From: Planctomycetaceae bacterium
GTDB taxonomy: Bacteria; Planctomycetota; Planctomycetia; Planctomycetales; Planctomycetaceae
Direction: 5' to 3'
NCBI GenBank assembly: GCA_003445035.1
Contig: DLVV01000088.1
Span: 1 to 9,002, forward strand
DNA: 9,002 nucleotides
This document shows positions 7,434 to 9,002 of this stretch, piece after piece. The translations under genes were made by a program, and so were the position numbers. Every line of letters starts with the position of its first letter. Position 1 is the first letter of the stretch. The notes beneath the pieces were generated by a model. The model ran no database searches, had not been told where the DNA came from, and was given only the letters and a program-made list of their open reading frames with translations.

Positions 7434-9002
7434 TTAGGGACTCACCACTTTCACACTTCCGACCATCCGGGACAGGTGCGGCACATCCAATTTCTCAAAC
7501 AATCCCGGCACCGCGGCCGGCCCGACGTCCTGGGGCTTCTTCAGCAGGTCCTTCCAGGATGCGACACCCAAACGGATCTCTCCACCGGAGAACAACTCGG
7601 GTTTCATCGCCGCAGCCAGCAGGGCGGCCTCCCAGTGATCGCGATCGGCATAGATCTTCACCGGAACCCTCGTCCCCTTCTGCTTCCGCTGGCCCGACCG
7701 AACCCATTCGGCCGTACGGGCGATATCCCACGCCTGCTGCCCGGCCAGCGGCCGACCAACGAACCAGCCCCAGTTGTTCAGCACGCCGGCGGCCGGCTTG
7801 GTCTCGCCAGTTCCTCGGGGCGAAACAGCCACCACCTTGTGACACTCCTTCAGCGCCCGGCTGATCAACTTTGCAGATCGCCCCACCACCAGCCCGACGG
7901 GCGTCCCGGCCCGCGAGACGCCCCCGGCGAATGTCCGAACCACCACAGCCGGCAGGACAATCCCCGATTCGGTCGACAACCGGCCGCGGGTGACAGTCCA
8001 GCCGCGTCCTTTCTCGTTCCCGACCGTCTCCAGAACCGGACGCGTTCGCTCGTCTGGCCAACCCAGTCGCGAGGCCAGCCAGTCGCGGGCGGGCCTGGGT
8101 GACCTGGCGACCTCGTCGACGGTCATCCGTGGCAACGGACGGATCCAGCGGTTGTAGATGTCCAGGTGAGTCAGGTTGTCAGGGACAATTTTCTTGAGTC
8201 CGACCTCCAGCCGTTCGCCCGGCTCGACCTTCACCTCCAGGTCCGAATCTCCCATCGATCGGGGCGGCTGCAGCCAGCGATCGACCCAGCGGTACAGTTG
8301 CTGCCGCTTGTCGGCCTGGTAGCCATGAGCAGTCGGAGACTCGTAGTGGGCAATCGCGGACTTTGCTCCGGCCAGGCCGTAGACGTGACGGGCCCAGCGG
8401 TAGGACAGTTCGGCCTCCTCCCACGGGAACTCGTGGTCGTCGGTTCTTCGCTTGCTGCTGATCACCAGCAGCGGCCGGGGTGCATGCAGTGCCAGCAGGG
8501 TGCCGATACCGACGTGTCGCCGGACCCCGAACGGCCGCTGGTGCCAGTCGTAGTTGCGGTTCTTGCGGATCCAGTAATCAAACGTGGTGACACTGCTGAC
8601 CGGGATCACCAGCTTGATCCGCGAATCGATCGCGCCCACCCAGTAGGTGCTGTTTCCCCCGCCCGACTCGCCGGTGAAACCGATTCGCTTCGGATCGACT
8701 TCGTGCCGACCAATCAGCACGTCGACGGCGCGGATGGCATCCAGCACCTCCAGCCCGCTCGGATTGCGGCGGGTGAAGGAGAAACGGCGGATGAAATGAT
8801 CGTTGCCACCGCCGTAGGGCATGTTCTTCTTCGCGTTCGGTCCGGTGTTTCGCTCGCCGGTGTTCAGGTAGTCGTAGGTCAGAACAACACAGCCACGCAG
8901 GACCAGGTTCACGTTCCGCCGCTGCAGAAAATCGCTGGTCTTGCCCGACCCGTAGGCGTGACCGGCAATCGAGACGATCCCGGGCACCTTGCCGGTGGCA
9001 CG
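7434..9002 (-). CDS. Acetylxylan-esterase-like alpha/beta hydrolase with a degenerate second hydrolase domain, 5' end cut by window
   Basis: The frame is open through the right edge, so the N-terminus is missing. The GTG at 8987 is an internal Val codon (RATGKVPGIVSIAGH reads through it), not a start. In 522 visible residues, the first domain is a complete alpha/beta-hydrolase core: strand and oxyanion region VPGIVSIAGHAYG (6-18), LTYDYLNTGE (41-50), nucleophile elbow GESGGG with Ser113, acid candidates Asp188/Asp189 in SSKRRTDDHEFPW, and catalytic His226 in SPTAHGY. This fits the acetylxylan esterase / dienelactone-hydrolase-like enzymes common in Planctomycetes, which remove ester groups from glycans. 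Residues about 320-522 look like a second hydrolase fold (LPAVVVR, GTPVGLVV, VVAVSPRGTGETKP, IARTAEWVRS) in which the elbow position reads IYADRDHWEAALLAAA with no G-x-S-x-G, so it is probably inactive. As the most upstream visible gene of the cluster, it may be preceded by others beyond the window. Confidence 0.95.
   Translation of the reverse strand, partial: RATGKVPGIVSIAGHAYGSGKTSDFLQRRNVNLVLRGCVVLTYDYLNTGERNTGPNAKKNMPYGGGNDHFIRRFSFTRRNPSGLEVLDAIRAVDVLIGRHEVDPKRIGFTGESGGGNSTYWVGAIDSRIKLVIPVSSVTTFDYWIRKNRNYDWHQRPFGVRRHVGIGTLLALHAPRPLLVISSKRRTDDHEFPWEEAELSYRWARHVYGLAGAKSAIAHYESPTAHGYQADKRQQLYRWVDRWLQPPRSMGDSDLEVKVEPGERLEVGLKKIVPDNLTHLDIYNRWIRPLPRMTVDEVARSPRPARDWLASRLGWPDERTRPVLETVGNEKGRGWTVTRGRLSTESGIVLPAVVVRTFAGGVSRAGTPVGLVVGRSAKLISRALKECHKVVAVSPRGTGETKPAAGVLNNWGWFVGRPLAGQQAWDIARTAEWVRSGQRKQKGTRVPVKIYADRDHWEAALLAAAMKPELFSGGEIRLGVASWKDLLKKPQDVGPAAVPGLFEKLDVPHLSRMVGSVKVVSP

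Noticed and set aside
5717..7864. 715-codon plus-strand open frame antisense to three minus-strand genes
   Set aside because: It crosses the boundaries of three well-supported genes. Its translation is rich in Pro, Arg, Gln and His with no recognisable motif, as expected for an antisense shadow in GC-rich DNA.
8985..8987. GTG at 8987 as the start of the esterase
   Set aside because: The frame continues to the window edge with family-like sequence (RATGKVPG), and the codon falls within the first core strand, so it is an internal Val and the gene is truncated by the window.

Overview
The window is GC-rich DNA packed with large exported proteins. It looks like a chromosomal segment of a Planctomycetota bacterium, probably Pirellulaceae-like, or at least a member of the PVC group. 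The main evidence is the gene entering from the left edge, which belongs to the PVC-type 'putative membrane-bound dehydrogenase' family. Supporting evidence comes from an exported PQQ-type propeller, a BNR-4 propeller with a twin-arginine-like leader, and a GH32/43-like propeller with a C-terminal domain typical of planctomycete glycosidase-like proteins. I assign this from family recognition only; no search was run.

Layout, left to right. (1) Positions 1-1251, minus strand: the first 417 residues of the PVC-type dehydrogenase, whose C-terminus lies outside the window. (2) Positions 1252-1357: a divergent intergenic region. (3) Positions 1358-2839, plus strand: a Gfo/Idh/MocA-like protein of the planctomycete 'hypothetical protein' type, with an N-terminal hydrophobic leader or anchor. 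(4) Positions 2855-9002, minus strand: four co-directional genes, read from right to left. They encode an acetylxylan-esterase-like alpha/beta hydrolase (5' end cut by the window), a GH32/43-like beta-propeller, a BNR-4 beta-propeller and a PQQ-type beta-propeller. The gaps between them are 25, 44 and about 118 bp, so the first three are probably one operon. The fourth may be co-transcribed or have its own promoter. The plus-strand gene and the four-gene cluster converge with only 15 bp between their stop codons.

The five proteins whose N-terminus is visible all carry an apparent export or membrane signal, except that the leader of the plus-strand protein is less clear. The esterase N-terminus is not visible. 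The combination of esterase and glycosidase/lyase-like propellers suggests periplasmic or cell-surface breakdown of a substituted polysaccharide, possibly algal, but no substrate can be read from the sequence. No RNA genes, mobile elements, CRISPR arrays or sizeable DNA repeats were seen. The window is essentially all coding, and the many long antisense reading frames are GC-driven shadows. The points most worth a second look are the EF-hand-like insertion in the PQQ propeller, the apparently catalytically dead second hydrolase domain of the esterase, the Gfo/Idh-like protein lacking a glycine-rich nucleotide loop, and the histidine-rich putative active site of the BNR-4 protein.
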